Shown: piece after piece, positions 63,045 to 64,000 of the stretch
Layout: each line of letters begins with the position of its first letter
Numbering within the stretch: the first letter of the stretch is position 1
Assembly (NCBI RefSeq): GCF_900104085.1
Contig: NZ_FNLD01000001.1
Location: forward strand, 186,001-250,000
Direction of reading: 5' to 3'
DNA: 64,000 nt
Origin: Pseudoxanthomonas sp. CF125
GTDB lineage: Bacteria > Pseudomonadota > Gammaproteobacteria > Xanthomonadales > Xanthomonadaceae
Position numbers and translations under genes: made by a program
The notes under the pieces: generated by a model
Seen by the model: the letters and a program-made list of their open reading frames with translations, nothing else
Database searches by the model: none
Told to the model about the DNA's origin: nothing

Positions 63045-63875
63045 CTATTTCCGCTCCAAAACCAGCAGCGGATCGATGCGCACATCGAACCAATTCATCC
63101 CCCAATGCAAATGCGGCCCGGTTGCACGCCCGGTCGCACCGACCGCAGCGATCACTTGGCCTTGCTCGACCCGGTCGCCCACCTTCACGCCAATACGCGA
63201 AAGGTGCAGAAAATTGGAGCTGACGCCAAAACCGTGGTCCAGCAGCAGCGTGCCGCCGGTGAGATAGAGATCGGGCGCGGCAAAGGTCACTACACCGGCC
63301 GCGGGCGCCTTGACCGGTGTGCCGGCGGGTGCCGCGATATCCATTCCGGAATGTCCCGCACCGGGTTGCCCGTTGTAGACGCGGGCGTTGCCGAAACGGC
63401 CGCTGATACGTCCCTGCACCGGCCACACGAAAGGTTTGGCGAAATCGGTGCGGTCGTCGTCGCGTGCTCTGGCGGCGGTCACCAGCGCCTGTTCGCGCTT
63501 GATCCTTTCGGCGATGGCCGGCGGCGGGTTAACGGTTTTGGGCGGCACGCCATCGACTTTTTCCTCGGGCCACTGGCGGGGAGTCACCACGATCTGCGCC
63601 GCGTCGCGGATTCCATCCGGCCGCTTGATCTCGATTTCCAGCGGCCCGGATTCATCGCGGCCCACGCCGAACACCACCGTGCCATAGCCGCTGACCCGCA
63701 GGTCGCGCCCGGCATAGCGCACCTTGCTGCCGGGCGGCACCTTGCCCAGCACCAGTGCGCCTTGCTGCACGCTGGCGGGAAAGACGATCTTCGAGTCCTG
63801 CAGCGGATCCTGTTGCGCGGAAACCGAGGAGGGAAGCAAAGCCAGCCAAAGCAACAAAGCGAAAGCCGCCTTCAA
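63045..63875 (-). CDS. M23-family peptidoglycan endopeptidase
   Basis: A 276-residue secreted peptidase. TTG 63875 ((M)KAAFALLLWLALLPSSVSAQQ) has GGAG 8 bases upstream, overlaps the upstream stop (TTGA) and gives a clean signal peptide. The LytM domain shows GRISGRFGNARVYNGQPGAGHSGMDIAAPAGTPVKAPAAG (His and Asp zinc ligands) and the final GRATGPHLHWGMNWFDVRIDPL (HLH). The N-terminal part forms beta-rich repeats typical of such enzymes. It cleaves cross-bridges in peptidoglycan or acts as an amidase activator if catalytically weak, but the zinc residues are intact here. Confidence 0.9.
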   Translation of the reverse strand: MKAAFALLLWLALLPSSVSAQQDPLQDSKIVFPASVQQGALVLGKVPPGSKVRYAGRDLRVSGYGTVVFGVGRDESGPLEIEIKRPDGIRDAAQIVVTPRQWPEEKVDGVPPKTVNPPPAIAERIKREQALVTAARARDDDRTDFAKPFVWPVQGRISGRFGNARVYNGQPGAGHSGMDIAAPAGTPVKAPAAGVVTFAAPDLYLTGGTLLLDHGFGVSSNFLHLSRIGVKVGDRVEQGQVIAAVGATGRATGPHLHWGMNWFDVRIDPLLVLERK

Positions 63876-64000
63876 CGATCGAACTCCAACCGCTGTCCGT
63901 TCGGCGTGCCCACCAGGTGCTCGCCATTCCACACCATGCGTCCGTTGACCCAGGTCGCGCCGATGCGCGACTGGAAAGTGGTGCCTTCGAAAGGCGACCA
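63872..64000 (-). CDS. C-terminal part of a dihydroorotase-type amidohydrolase (5' end outside window)
   Basis: The last 42 codons are visible, reading WSPFEGTTFQSRIGATWVNGRMVWNGEHLVGTPNGQRLEF then DR and a stop that overlaps the peptidase start. The closing segment SPFEG...ATWVNG...LVG resembles the end of PyrC/AllB-type dihydroorotases and hydantoinase relatives. The rest lies beyond 64000, so the assignment is provisional. Confidence 0.65.
   Translation of the reverse strand, partial: WSPFEGTTFQSRIGATWVNGRMVWNGEHLVGTPNGQRLEFDR

Noticed and set aside
62923..63426. Alternative frame reading through the peptidase tail copy as a real gene
   Set aside because: Only the last 14 residues resemble a protein; the remainder is a shadow of the M23 gene in another frame.

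Overview
The window looks like a chromosomal segment of a GC-rich gammaproteobacterium of the Xanthomonadaceae/Lysobacteraceae (Xanthomonas, Lysobacter, Stenotrophomonas, Pseudoxanthomonas relatives). The basis is gene content and order: thrA-thrB-thrC, a FimX-type protein, EF-P with EpmB, mtaD-ubiG-phosphatase, two TonB-dependent receptors and families of GTAGGAGCGAC-type palindromes between genes. The exact genus cannot be read from the sequence.

Layout. 0-6.4 kb: end of a TPR protein, a small hypothetical gene, a DMT permease, a tandem duplication carrying a copy of the murB 3' end, then murB-pyrD, a DUF4190 protein and an antiquitin-type aldehyde dehydrogenase. 6.4-12.4 kb: cyanophycin locus cphB-cphA-(cphA-like Mur ligase); the last gene is interrupted in frame by a 510-bp element encoding a DUF559 nuclease-like domain. 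12.6-17.9 kb: tRNA-Arg and the threonine operon, with a Thr/Ile-rich leader. 18-23.4 kb: a LacI regulator and a probably Fur-controlled siderophore receptor operon. 23.5-31.9 kb: a maltodextrin cluster of periplasmic amylase, inner-membrane symporter, cytoplasmic alpha-glucosidase and outer-membrane receptor, with LacI-type operator candidates. 31.9-32.0 kb: terminator and tRNA-Ala.

32-45 kb is an accessory island, visibly poorer in G+C. It encodes an MCR-5-like lipid A phosphoethanolamine transferase, an RND efflux adaptor and pump, a small membrane protein, an OmpR-type two-component system, a MipA/OmpV protein, a NodT-type outer-membrane factor, another small protein and an MlaA lipoprotein. 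Three of its transcription units carry the same direct-repeat box, CGACAT-N5-CGACAT (11-bp period), upstream, and a fourth orphan copy lies at the island edge. I read this as a self-regulated envelope-defence module, possibly answering cationic peptides or polymyxins. This is the best candidate for an undescribed system here.

45-64 kb returns to core genes: RNase D, an FGE-fold lipoprotein without catalytic cysteines, an M48 protease, an SRPBCC protein, two acetoacetyl-CoA reductases around phaR, gluQ, htpX, fimX, epmB/efp, mtaD-ubiG-phosphatase, a phytoene/squalene synthase-like protein, folE2, an M23 peptidase and the end of a dihydroorotase. Several repeat families punctuate the core regions.
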